NCBI GenBank assembly: GCA_026989045.1
Contig: JALSJY010000051.1
Span: 1-25,049 of the forward strand
From: Hyphomicrobiales bacterium
GTDB taxonomy: Bacteria > Pseudomonadota > Alphaproteobacteria > Rhizobiales > Devosiaceae
Direction of reading: 5' to 3'
DNA: 25,049 bases
In this document: positions 15,417 to 23,043 of the stretch, piece after piece
Numbering within the stretch: position 1 is the stretch's first letter
How the letters are laid out: each line of letters opens with the position of its first letter
Notes under the pieces: model-generated
Told to the model about the DNA's origin: nothing
The model's input: the letters and a program-made list of their open reading frames with translations, nothing else
Database searches by the model: none
Made by a program: the position numbers and the translations under genes

Positions 15417-17204
15417 ATGCAAATTGAGAAACAATATTTCCTTAATATAGAAAAATCCATAAGCGAAAAGGCTTGGGTGGATCGGCTTGATCCTTTAGGC
15501 GTGCGCACGGCTGGGGCTATTAGCTCGCAATTAGGGTTGAGTGAAATTGTTGCCCGGATTTTGGCGGGGCGGGGCGTTGATGTTGATGGGGCTGAGAGTT
15601 TTTTAGAGCCGACAATTCGTGAACTAATGCCAGACCCTTCAATTTTGGTGGGTATGGATAAGCTTGCCTCAAGAATAGCCAAGGCGATTATCAATAAAGA
15701 AAATATTGCGCTTTTTGGTGATTATGATGTTGATGGCGCTTGCTCGGTAGCTTTGCTGGCTAATTTCCTGAACCATTTTGGTATAAAGGCACAGGTGCAT
15801 ATTCCAGATCGTGTGTTTGAAGGCTATGGCCCTAATATTGGCGCAATGGATAAATTTATTGATAATGGCGCAACGCTTATTATCACGCTAGATTGCGGCA
15901 CAACCAGTTTTGAGGCTATATCACATGCAAAAACTCGTGGTGCAGATATTTTGGTGATTGACCATCACTTGGGTGATGAAAATCTACCACCCGCAAATGC
16001 AATCGTAAATCCAAATAGGGCAGATGATATTTCTGAAATGGGCTATTTATGCGCCGCTGGTGTTGCTTTTATGGTGTTAGTGGCAACTAATAGAGTTTTG
16101 CGTAATGATGGGCAAAAAAATCTGCCAGACTTGCTCAAACAGCTTGATTTAGTAGCCCTAGCAACAATTTGTGACGTTGTGCCACTGCTTGGTTTAAACC
16201 GTGCTTTTGTTTTGCGTGGGGTGGAGCTTATGCGTGCGCGCACAAATATCGGCATAGGTGCGCTGGCACTTGTGGCGCGAATAAGCGGGCCAATAAATCC
16301 CTATCATCTCGGGTTCATCATTGGCCCACGCATAAATGCAGGCGGGCGAATTAGCGATGCTTCGCTTGGCGTGCGGCTTTTAACTTCAAGCGATGAGGAC
16401 GAAGTTGAGCATATTGCCAACCGTCTGCATGAGTTAAACTATGAGCGGCAAAATATTGAAATAGCGGCAGTGGAAGAAGCAAGCGCCACGGCAGAAGCTG
16501 AAATTGGCGATGGCGAGGGGTCACCTGTTTTAGTGCTGGCTTCAAAAAACTGGCATCAGGGAGTTGTTGGTCTGGTAGCAGCAAGATTAAAAGAAAAATT
16601 CAACCGCCCCGCTTTTGCAATTTCTATAACTCCAAACGGCAAAGCCACAGGGTCAGGTCGCTCAATAGCGGGGGTGGATTTAGGCTCGGCAGTGATTAAA
16701 GCAGTTGAGCAAGGCATAATTGAAAAAGGTGGCGGTCACGCAATGGCGGCAGGAATTTCGCTTTTACCAGAGCAGTTAGGCGCATTTCGCTCATTCTTGT
16801 TTGATGAGCTAGAGGCAGATATAGCAATTGCAAGAGCCAGCAATATATTAAAAATAGATGCGGCAATTACTGCCCGTGCCGCCAGTGTAGAATTTATCCA
16901 TAAAATTGAACAAGCAGGCCCATTCGGCACAAAAAACTCAACTCCAATCTTCGCCTTTCCTTCTCATAAAATAAAATTTGCCAAAATTGTTGGCAAAGGC
17001 GGGCATATCAGCTTTAAATTATATTCAGGCGATGGCGCTAGCCTGCAAGCAATTGCCTTTCGTGCCGTAAATACCCCTTTGGGTGATTTATTGCTAAATT
17101 CAGTAAATGAAAAACCGCTTCACATCTGCGGAACAATAGGCATAAACCACTGGCAAGGGCGAGAAAATGCCCAACTTCGAGTGATTGATGCGGCTAATCC
17201 ATAA
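15417..17204 (+). CDS. recJ: Single-stranded-DNA-specific exonuclease RecJ
   Basis: This 595-residue DHH-family 5'-3' exonuclease acts in recombination and mismatch repair. Catalytic motifs are present: DYDVDG (102-107), GYGPN, LDCGT, IDHH (D182-H184), then a DHHA1 domain with NAGGRI (about 307-312), GVVGLVAARL, and GGGHAMAAG. A C-terminal OB-like domain follows. Length is normal. The ATG at 15417 has a near-ideal promoter whose predicted start site coincides with it, so the mRNA is probably leaderless. It follows the homoserine dehydrogenase gene as in Rhizobiales, but with glpX missing and a repeat in the gap. Confidence 0.96.
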   Translation: MQIEKQYFLNIEKSISEKAWVDRLDPLGVRTAGAISSQLGLSEIVARILAGRGVDVDGAESFLEPTIRELMPDPSILVGMDKLASRIAKAIINKENIALFGDYDVDGACSVALLANFLNHFGIKAQVHIPDRVFEGYGPNIGAMDKFIDNGATLIITLDCGTTSFEAISHAKTRGADILVIDHHLGDENLPPANAIVNPNRADDISEMGYLCAAGVAFMVLVATNRVLRNDGQKNLPDLLKQLDLVALATICDVVPLLGLNRAFVLRGVELMRARTNIGIGALALVARISGPINPYHLGFIIGPRINAGGRISDASLGVRLLTSSDEDEVEHIANRLHELNYERQNIEIAAVEEASATAEAEIGDGEGSPVLVLASKNWHQGVVGLVAARLKEKFNRPAFAISITPNGKATGSGRSIAGVDLGSAVIKAVEQGIIEKGGGHAMAAGISLLPEQLGAFRSFLFDELEADIAIARASNILKIDAAITARAASVEFIHKIEQAGPFGTKNSTPIFAFPSHKIKFAKIVGKGGHISFKLYSGDGASLQAIAFRAVNTPLGDLLLNSVNEKPLHICGTIGINHWQGRENAQLRVIDAANP

Positions 17205-17235
17205 AAAACCCACATTTCTTTTTTATGAGTAAAGC

Positions 17236-17258
17236 TTATCCGCTTATTTGACGGATAA
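17236..17258. repeat. Hairpin upstream of cfa
   Basis: TTATCCG (17236-17242) pairs with CGGATAA (17252-17258) around a 9-nt loop, in the 87-bp gap between recJ and the cyclopropane synthase gene. It could be a weak terminator or part of the cfa leader. Confidence 0.4.
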
Positions 17259-17291
17259 TGATATTTCTTAGTAAGCGAACTGAGGGGTAAA

Positions 17292-18563
17292 ATGAGAAGC
17301 ATTAAACATAGTAGAACTATTGGATTATGGACAAGAATCGGCTCAAGATTGACTGAGTGGATAGGTGGATTGTTGCTTACTTCACCAAAATGGGGCGCAT
17401 TATCTATTACCTTTCCTAATGGCAAGATCAAAATATTAGGTAATAAAAATTCCAAAAGAATTGCATATATAAAGCTCAATAATTTCAAATTATTCAACAA
17501 AATACGAAAGCGCGGTACGCTTGGTTTTGCTAGCGCCTATATGAGCGGTGATATTGAAAGCGATGACTTAACGTTTCTATTTCGTTTTTTTTTAAAAAAC
17601 CGTGATATCTTTGATCAAGCTGGCAAAGGTTGGGTTAGACGTGCGGCGCATGATTTAACCTATCATTTGTCACGCGCCAATTCAAAAGAAAAGGCAAGAG
17701 AAAATATTTCTGAACATTATGATTTGGGCAATGATTTTTACTCGCTTTGGCTTGATCCCTCCATGACCTATTCTTCTGCTTTTTTTGAGAATGAAAACCA
17801 GACATTAGAGCAAGCGCAAATAGCTAAATATCATAAGGTTGCAGATTTGGCAGGGATAACGGCGGGGGTGTCGGGGAAACGAGCAAAGCGAGTGACGGCG
17901 ACAAACAAAAAGACTTCATCAGTTTTTGAAATTGGTTGTGGTTGGGGTGGTTTTGCTGAAATAGTCGCTAAAGATTATCAAGCGAATATATATGGAATTT
18001 CTCTATCAAAACAGCAATTGAAATATTCCAAAGCTAGAATCAAGCGTTTAGGTCTAGGAAACAGCACAAGTTTTCATTTTGAGGATTATAGAGATAGTGT
18101 TGGCCAGTTCGATTGTGTCTGCTCTATTGAAATGATTGAGGCGGTGGGGCAAGAGCATTGGCCAGCATATTTTCGTGCCGTGCATGATTTACTCAAACCA
18201 AATGGATTGGCCGCAATTCAAGCGATTACCATCAATGAGAGTAGTTTTATTGATTATAAAAAAGCCCCAGATTTCATTCAGCGCTATATCTTTCCTGGTG
18301 GTATGTTATTGACCAAACAGGCAATGTATGAGCAGGGCAAAAAAGCTGGGCTAAAACTAGAGCAAAGCGTAAATTTTGCGAAATCCTATGCAAAAACACT
18401 GGCTCTGTGGCGTGAGAATTTTATTAAACAATGGCCAAAAATTAAGGAGCTAGGATTTGATGAGGAATTCAAACGCAAATGGATATATTATCTAAGCTAT
18501 TGCGAGGCTGGTTTTGATGATGGTGTTATTGATGTTGGGATATATCAATATAGGCGTGTTTAG
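17292..18563 (+). CDS. cfa: Cyclopropane-fatty-acyl-phospholipid synthase
   Basis: This 423-residue SAM-dependent enzyme adds a methylene bridge to unsaturated acyl chains of membrane phospholipids. ISEHYDLGNDFY (substrate entry), SMTYSSAFF, VFEIGCGWGGFAE (SAM site, near 211-223), CSIEMIEAVGQEHW and IFPGGMLL are all present. ATG 17292 has GAGGGG 5 nt upstream. An in-frame GC-rich insertion, nt 17861-17903 (residues T190-T204, TAGVSGKRAKRV onward), sits just before the SAM motif, where family members have a short loop. This stretch is a copy of an interspersed repeat also found at 24799. The reading frame is kept and all motifs are intact, so the enzyme is probably functional. Confidence 0.95.
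   Translation: MRSIKHSRTIGLWTRIGSRLTEWIGGLLLTSPKWGALSITFPNGKIKILGNKNSKRIAYIKLNNFKLFNKIRKRGTLGFASAYMSGDIESDDLTFLFRFFLKNRDIFDQAGKGWVRRAAHDLTYHLSRANSKEKARENISEHYDLGNDFYSLWLDPSMTYSSAFFENENQTLEQAQIAKYHKVADLAGITAGVSGKRAKRVTATNKKTSSVFEIGCGWGGFAEIVAKDYQANIYGISLSKQQLKYSKARIKRLGLGNSTSFHFEDYRDSVGQFDCVCSIEMIEAVGQEHWPAYFRAVHDLLKPNGLAAIQAITINESSFIDYKKAPDFIQRYIFPGGMLLTKQAMYEQGKKAGLKLEQSVNFAKSYAKTLALWRENFIKQWPKIKELGFDEEFKRKWIYYLSYCEAGFDDGVIDVGIYQYRRV
17861..17903. repeat. 43-nt GC-rich interspersed element inside cfa (copy A)
   Basis: It begins GGCGGGGGTGTCGGGG, ends ACGGCGACA, and carries a TGTCG/CGACA outer stem. About 34 of 43 positions match the element at 24799-24841. It is read in frame as TAGVSGKRAKRVTAT and is markedly richer in G than the flanking gene. 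Confidence 0.85.
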
Positions 18564-18612
18564 TTCACAAAATTTAGTTGCATAAAATCTGCTGCCAAGC
18601 TTAAAATCACCT

Positions 18613-19923
18613 ATGTTTAATTTTGAAAAATTCAACCATGCTACATCAATTTGGGATAGTGTTTCCTCCCCATTAGAGCCAGCGCAAACATTAAACGGCG
18701 ATATAAGTGCTGATATTGTAATTATTGGCGCTGGAATTGTTGGGCTTTCCAGTGCGCTTCACATAGCAAAAAATGGTTATAAAGTGGTTGTTCTTGAGGG
18801 CAGGCGAGTAGGCTCAGGCGCTTCAGGGCGCAATAATGGACAAGTTATTCCCACTCTTTCAGGGGCAGAGCCAGATGAAATAATAAAAAGATATGGCGAG
18901 GTAGGTGAGCGTTTTGTTGCGCTGATAAGAGATAGTGCTGATTATTTATTTCAGCTTGCTAAAGATGAAAACATTGAATGCGAGGCAGAGCAAACTGGCT
19001 GGTTTCAGCCTGCGCATTCATTGGCGCATTTATCTATTAGTGAGTGGCGAAATGCTGCATGGCAAAAATATGGTGCGCCATGCAAAATGCTTGATAGGGC
19101 GCAATCAAGCGCTTTGATTGGCTCAAAAAACTGGTATGGCGGAATGTTAAATCCAACAGGGGGGCATATAAACCCCTTGATGTTTACTCAAGGTTTAGCA
19201 ACAGCCGCCAAACGTTTGGGCGTGCAGATTTTTGAAAATAGCCCTGCTTTAAATATTAAGAAAAAACAAGATGTCTGGCAAGTTAGCACCAAACAAGGGC
19301 GGGTTAGGGGAGATAAATTATTGCTGACAACAAATGCCTATAGCGATGATTTAGCACCTGATTTAATGCCAAAAGTTGCAAAGAGCATTGTGCCAACAAT
19401 TTCCTTTCAACTCGCCACAAAACCATTGAGCAAAAAATTACAAAAAAGCATTATTCCAAACCGACAAGCAATTTCAGACACAAGGGGAGATTTGCAATAT
19501 TTTCGCTATGATGCTCGAAATGCTTTGATTTCTGGGGGAGCGCTTATTTATAAGGGCAATGCAAAACAACGATTAAAAAAACTTGTTGGCAATCGCTTAA
19601 CAACCGCCTTTCCACAAATGGGCAAGCCAGAATTCACTCATGTTTGGTCTGGTTATATTGGCATTAGTGAAGATAGATTTCCGCACTTTTATCAGTTAGG
19701 CGATGGGTTTTGGGGCTGGTCAGGTTGTAACGGGCGTGCTTTGGCGCTGGCGGCATCTCTGGGGCGTGAATTTGCTGCCATTATTGATAGCAAGACAGAT
19801 ATTGCTCTACCCATGAGCGAGCCAAAGCAATTTGCCTTTCATTCAATAGTGAGAAGGCTTGCCCCATCAGCGCTTGCCTATTATCGTTTCAAAGACAAGC
19901 AAAACCCAAAAATAAAGCGATAA
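18613..19923 (+). CDS. DAO-family FAD oxidoreductase (PuuB-like)
   Basis: This 436-residue flavoprotein has ADIVIIGAGIVGLSSALHIA (FAD-binding GxGxxG) about 35 residues in, and VVVLEGRRVGSGASGRNNGQ. A C-terminal GYIGISEDRFPHFY and WGWSGCNGRALALA region closes the FAD site. The closest family resemblance is gamma-glutamylputrescine oxidase and related amine oxidases, which oxidise a C-N bond with FAD. The N-terminal lead-in before the Rossmann fold (SIWDSVSSP) is typical of that group. It follows cfa by 49 bp; no strong Shine-Dalgarno is seen before ATG 18613. The next gene starts 4 nt after its stop, so they form a two-gene unit. Substrate unknown. Confidence 0.85.
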   Translation: MFNFEKFNHATSIWDSVSSPLEPAQTLNGDISADIVIIGAGIVGLSSALHIAKNGYKVVVLEGRRVGSGASGRNNGQVIPTLSGAEPDEIIKRYGEVGERFVALIRDSADYLFQLAKDENIECEAEQTGWFQPAHSLAHLSISEWRNAAWQKYGAPCKMLDRAQSSALIGSKNWYGGMLNPTGGHINPLMFTQGLATAAKRLGVQIFENSPALNIKKKQDVWQVSTKQGRVRGDKLLLTTNAYSDDLAPDLMPKVAKSIVPTISFQLATKPLSKKLQKSIIPNRQAISDTRGDLQYFRYDARNALISGGALIYKGNAKQRLKKLVGNRLTTAFPQMGKPEFTHVWSGYIGISEDRFPHFYQLGDGFWGWSGCNGRALALAASLGREFAAIIDSKTDIALPMSEPKQFAFHSIVRRLAPSALAYYRFKDKQNPKIKR

Positions 19924-19927
19924 AAAA

Positions 19928-20419
19928 ATGAGCGAAGAAAAATCCCAAACCACAGCAATGCAAACATTACCAATGCTTGAGCAAAGGCGAATTGAGGCAC
20001 AAATTGTCAAAAATATCTATGATGTTTTGCTAGAGCGGCATGGCGAAAAGGAGGCAAACAAAGCCATAGAAATAGCAATAAAAAAAGCCGCCATTGAGCA
20101 GGGTGAAAAATTTCGCAAATTAAATGGAAAAGAACCAAGCCTAGAGGATTTTGCACAACTAGGAAAATTGTGGGAAATGGGCGGAGCGCTAAAGCGCAAA
20201 ATGCACAAAAAAACAGAAAAACATCTAGAATATGACATAACCCACTGCGCTTACGCCGATATGTATAAGCAAATGGGTCTAGCCAAAATAGGGCATTTAT
20301 TATCATGCAATCGCGATGGAACATTTTGCATTGGCTACAACCCAAAAATGAAACTAACCAGAACCCAAACCATAATGGAGGGAGCAGCGCATTGCGACTT
20401 TCGTTATGAATTAAGCTGA
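19928..20419 (+). CDS. L-2-amino-thiazoline-4-carboxylic acid hydrolase family protein
   Basis: This 163-residue soluble protein ends in a conserved block: AYADMYKQMGLAKIGHLLSC, then NRDGTFCIGYNP, LTRTQTIMEG and HCDFRY. That block is characteristic of the ATC hydrolase family (PF14196 type). The founding member opens L-2-amino-thiazoline-4-carboxylate to N-carbamoyl-L-cysteine, but most genomic members are untested. The N-terminal half is helical and highly charged. It begins 4 nt after the flavoprotein gene's stop, so the two are cotranscribed and may act on the same amine or thiazoline compound. This pairing is context, not proof of substrate. Confidence 0.8.
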   Translation: MSEEKSQTTAMQTLPMLEQRRIEAQIVKNIYDVLLERHGEKEANKAIEIAIKKAAIEQGEKFRKLNGKEPSLEDFAQLGKLWEMGGALKRKMHKKTEKHLEYDITHCAYADMYKQMGLAKIGHLLSCNRDGTFCIGYNPKMKLTRTQTIMEGAAHCDFRYELS

Positions 20420-20493
20420 TAGCATTATTAAATGCGCTTTAGATTGCGCATTCGCAAAAATATATTACTCGCTTTAGTCAGTAGTTTTTCCTA

Positions 20494-20526
20494 CGTCTTT
20501 GCGAAGAGCGAATCGACGTGGCAATA
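20494..20526. repeat. Degenerate CATTGCGA-type intergenic repeat
   Basis: CGTCTTTGCGAAGAGCGAA followed by TCGACGTGGCAAT resembles the common alphaproteobacterial intergenic motif built from GTCATTGCGAGGAGCGAA and GACGTGGCAATCC. ACGTC and GACGT within it are complementary. It lies in the 208-bp gap between the convergent ATC-hydrolase and aminotransferase genes. Confidence 0.55.
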
Positions 20527-20545
20527 GAAAGCCTTTAGTGTAAGC

Positions 20546-20575
20546 ATTATGTCGCAAAGACCATGGTTTTTGCAA
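20546..20575. repeat. Left inverted hairpin flanking the class V aminotransferase
   Basis: The unit ATTA, then TGTCGCAAAGACC, then ATGGTTTTTGCAA, folds into a stem of about 10 bp with loop CATG. Its 26-nt core (20550-20575) matches the reverse complement of 21930-21955 at 24 of 26 positions. Confidence 0.75.
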
Positions 20576-20627
20576 TAAGTCAACCAGATACACTGTGGGC
20601 AGAACCAAAGCTCACTATTTGAATTTG

Positions 20628-21803
20628 CTACGTTGAGGCTTCACTTTTTAGCGCCTCAATAAGAAGGTCAATTTCCTCACTAGTATTATAATAATGTGGT
20701 GCAGCGCGCATAACGGTTGGAAGTCCACGCGCTTCTGCATCGAGTCTTGTGCTTGATGGGTCAGAAGTCCCGATATTTATTCCTTTGCTGCGAAGTCGTG
20801 AGACAACTTCTCTAGGAATCAAACCTTCAATAGTAAAACTAACAATTGCACATTTTTCTGCACCAATGTCTCTCAAATGCGCATTATCAATTTGCTCAAT
20901 TTTTTTGCGAAGTTCGTTTGCTAAACGCCATGAGCGTTCTTGAATTTCCGTCAACCCAATACTCATTGCATATTCGGCTGCTGCACCTAAGCCTGCTCTG
21001 AGTGCATAGGAATTTTCCCAATTTTCGAATCGACGTGCATCGGTACGTAGTTGATAGTTATTCCTGTCAACCCAAGGTGCGGCGAAATGGTCAATTACTA
21101 TAGGTTCTAATCGTTCGAACCAATGGCGTTTAATAAACAGAAAACCTATGCCGCGTGGACCACGTAGGAACTTTCGTCCTGTTGCAGAGAAAAAATCGCA
21201 ACCGAGGTCCTTAACATCTACTGGCATTTGCCCAATTGCCTGGCAACCATCCAATAAATACGGGATATTATGGGCTTTTGCGATTTTGCCAACCTCCTTG
21301 GCTGGATTGACTAAACCGCCATTTGTGGGAATCCATGTCAACGAAATCAATGCAACGCGTTCATCAATTGCCTTTTCTAATGCGTCCAAGTCAATTGCAC
21401 CGTTTTTATCACTTGGTATCACTTCGATTTCGATACCATCCCGTTTTTGTCTTTGAAGAAAAGCAACATAATTAGCGGCGTATTCAGCCTCACATGTGAG
21501 AATGCGATCCCCTTTTTTCAAAGGAAGTGCGTAAAACACATGACACCATGCTGCTGTCGCATTTTCTAGAATTGCGATTTCGTCTCTATGCGCTCCAATC
21601 AATTTAGCTATGCTGCTATATACACCGTCCAACTGGTCGATTTGTAGAGCGTGTGCTTCATACCCGCCAATCTGTGCTTCAAGAATTGTATGGTTGATTA
21701 CAGCATCAACAACGGGCTTTGGCATCAACGCTGACCCAGAAGCTATTAAATGTGCTACTTGCGACACTCCCACGGTATCGTCTCTAATTTCTGCAATATT
21801 CAT
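20628..21803 (-). CDS. Class V aminotransferase (cysteine desulfurase/isopenicillin-N-epimerase-like)
   Basis: This 391-residue PLP enzyme of fold type I has AILENATAAWCHVFYAL, then VALISLTWIPTNGGLVNP, YLLDGCQAIGQMPVDV (the PLP-pairing Asp followed by Gln) and FFSATGRKFLRGPRGIGFL (Schiff-base Lys in GRKF). NIGTSDPSSTR lies near the end. It belongs to the group with selenocysteine lyase and isopenicillin N epimerase. The reaction is not predictable: desulfuration, epimerisation or transamination. ATG 21803 is well supported by CGGAG 5 nt upstream; the frame stays open 62 codons further up, through the right flanking repeat. The gene stands alone between inverted hairpins and next to a tRNA gene, suggesting acquisition as a cassette. 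A sulfur link with the ATC hydrolase is speculative. Confidence 0.88.
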   Translation of the reverse strand: MNIAEIRDDTVGVSQVAHLIASGSALMPKPVVDAVINHTILEAQIGGYEAHALQIDQLDGVYSSIAKLIGAHRDEIAILENATAAWCHVFYALPLKKGDRILTCEAEYAANYVAFLQRQKRDGIEIEVIPSDKNGAIDLDALEKAIDERVALISLTWIPTNGGLVNPAKEVGKIAKAHNIPYLLDGCQAIGQMPVDVKDLGCDFFSATGRKFLRGPRGIGFLFIKRHWFERLEPIVIDHFAAPWVDRNNYQLRTDARRFENWENSYALRAGLGAAAEYAMSIGLTEIQERSWRLANELRKKIEQIDNAHLRDIGAEKCAIVSFTIEGLIPREVVSRLRSKGINIGTSDPSSTRLDAEARGLPTVMRAAPHYYNTSEEIDLLIEALKSEAST

Positions 21804-22165
21804 GAAAACTCCGTTGGAATCTGGCATGCAAAAGCGAATAAGAATCAGTTGCTCAGCAAAGAGCACATTCAGTATTTCAATGCCAGTTTTTTTTAATTTG
21901 GATTGTCGTAAGTCCGTCCAATGGAACCGTTGCAAAAACGATGGTTTTTGCGACACTAATATCTTAGATATGCGAACATTAATCAACAAGAGCTATCAGA
22001 AAGTAAAACTAACCTCAGTTTCTTTTTCTTTATACTCCCTAAATAGAGAGCCAATATGGCAAACTCATTCATATCTTGTGCCGCAGCAAAGGTGCCAGCC
22101 TGCGTGGCGTGAACGCACAAAAAAACAGCTGCCTGCTAGATATAGAGGTAGGAATTAAAAAATGA
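21804..22165. other. 362-bp gene-free stretch upstream of the aminotransferase
   Basis: It holds the right flanking hairpin (21930-21955) and otherwise no gene I can support. A minus-strand frame of about 50 codons (about 22012-22130) has no credible start or known motif. No transposase or integrase remnant could be recognised. Confidence 0.6.
21930..21960. repeat. Right inverted hairpin flanking the class V aminotransferase
   Basis: TTGCAAAAAC and GTTTTTGCGA pair around the loop GATG, followed by CACTAAT. Its reverse complement matches 20550-20575 at 24 of 26 positions, and TAAT extends the match outward with a one-base gap. Confidence 0.75.
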
Positions 22166-22240
22166 TGGTACGCCCAAGGGGAATCGAACCCCTGTTTCCG
22201 CCGTGAAAGGGCAGCGTCCTAACCGCTAGACGATGGGCGC
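22166..22240 (-). tRNA. tRNA-Glu (anticodon TTC)
   Basis: This 75-nt gene encodes its CCA end. The acceptor GCGCCCA pairs with TGGGCGT, giving a G1-U72 wobble, and the discriminator is A. The anticodon stem CTGCC/GGCGG encloses loop CTTTCAC, so the anticodon is TTC. The T arm is AGGGG-TTCGATT-CCCCT. It reads GAA and GAG codons. Confidence 0.96.
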
Positions 22241-22255
22241 GTAACATTGAAGCTT

Positions 22256-22284
22256 CGTATAATGTGCTTATTCAAGAAGTGCAA
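22256..22284 (-). promoter_or_regulatory. tRNA-Glu promoter
   Basis: On the minus strand TTGCAC (22284-22279) and TATACG (22261-22256) are exactly 17 bp apart. The predicted start lies about 9 nt before the tRNA 5' end. Confidence 0.6.
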
Positions 22285-22312
22285 GCATGTTTTGCACTAT
22301 AAAGCGTTTTTT

Positions 22313-22777
22313 TTAACAACCGCCAAAAGTAACAGGCTTTTTATATCCTTTTGGCCTTTTTCTTACATCAATATGTATGAAATTTCTATTCGGATAGCAG
22401 CCCAAACCGCCAATAAGCTTATTCCTTTTAGCAAATGCTATCATTTTTCTTTTTGAAACCCCAGGAATAAAAATATCTGCCGCCATACATTTCACATGAT
22501 AACTATTTCCAGCTCCGCCCACTTTTAGATTGTGTGAGGGGGAGCGATAGCCAGAATTCATAATCACTTTTTTACCAAAAAAGCCCTCAAAGTCCCAAAT
22601 TGCTAACCTTAAAGCAGGAGATAGGCAAAAAGCGTTTACATTTGAAGATGCAACAAAAGTACCAAAATCGCTTTTATATCCTCTGTAATTTGAGCCAGAG
22701 CCATTAGCAAAAAATGCCAGTGGTGCACAGGCAGATAGCGCAAGAAGCAAAAATATAGCGGATGTAAATTTTTTCAT
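22313..22777 (-). CDS. M15-type D-Ala-D-Ala carboxypeptidase-like lipoprotein
   Basis: This 154-residue protein has a lipoprotein signal: MKKFTS, a hydrophobic core, then LSAC as lipobox. The C-terminal half has SGYRSPSHNLKVGG, SYHVKCMAADIFIPG (H-x6-D) and NFIHIDVR (H-x-D). These are the zinc ligands and acid of the peptidase M15 family (M15_3/M15A type), whose members cut D-Ala-D-Ala or related peptidoglycan cross-peptides. As a lipoprotein it would act on the cell wall from a membrane anchor. ATG 22777 is chosen because it opens directly on the lipoprotein signal; an in-frame start at 22849 would add 24 residues lacking signal character. It stands alone upstream of the tRNA-Glu gene on the same strand. 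Confidence 0.85.
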   Translation of the reverse strand: MKKFTSAIFLLLALSACAPLAFFANGSGSNYRGYKSDFGTFVASSNVNAFCLSPALRLAIWDFEGFFGKKVIMNSGYRSPSHNLKVGGAGNSYHVKCMAADIFIPGVSKRKMIAFAKRNKLIGGLGCYPNRNFIHIDVRKRPKGYKKPVTFGGC

Positions 22778-22908
22778 TAACTTTAGGCCAAAATTGCAAT
22801 AAGTTATCAGAGGAGTCATTAGAGATATAAAATAACAGGTAGCTTGCAAATTTCTTGCTAATGAAGAAGGTAAAAAAAGCCTTAAATTAGTGTTTTACGC
22901 ATATTAGC

Positions 22909-22929
22909 CATGTGTAAAAATGTCACATG
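22909..22929. repeat. Hairpin upstream of the cold-shock gene
   Basis: CATGTG (22909-22914) pairs with CACATG (22924-22929) around a 9-nt loop in the 266-bp gap between the divergent M15 peptidase and cold-shock genes. It may be an operator or leader element. Confidence 0.35.
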
Positions 22930-23002
22930 TTAATAAAAATAAAAGAATCTCTTAACTTTTTGTTATGAATCAGGCAAAGTGGTAAAGATAGACGTGTTGT
23001 AT

Positions 23003-23017
23003 CTCGCCTTTTGCGAG
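23003..23017 (+). promoter_or_regulatory. Small leader hairpin before the cold-shock gene
   Basis: CTCGC and GCGAG pair around CTTTT, ending about 8 nt before AGGGA (23029-23033) and 26 nt before the start codon. A temperature-sensitive leader fold is possible because cold-shock mRNAs are often controlled this way; this is inference. Confidence 0.35.
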
Positions 23018-23043
23018 CATTGAGTAATAGGGATAGCGGTATT

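Noticed and set aside
21921..21936. GGAACCGTTGCAAA resembling an IS6-family terminal repeat
   Set aside because: Only one such end is seen, no second inverted copy or transposase is present, and the match is short.
21804..21989. 62-codon N-terminal extension of the class V aminotransferase
   Set aside because: ATG 21803 has CGGAG at good spacing and the family begins there; the extension translates the hairpin repeat.
22012..22130. Minus-strand frame of about 50 codons downstream of tRNA-Glu
   Set aside because: No convincing start, ribosome site or family resemblance; too short to support.
21610..22158. Plus-strand frame of 182 codons
   Set aside because: Antisense to the class V aminotransferase start and the right hairpin; no recognisable motif.
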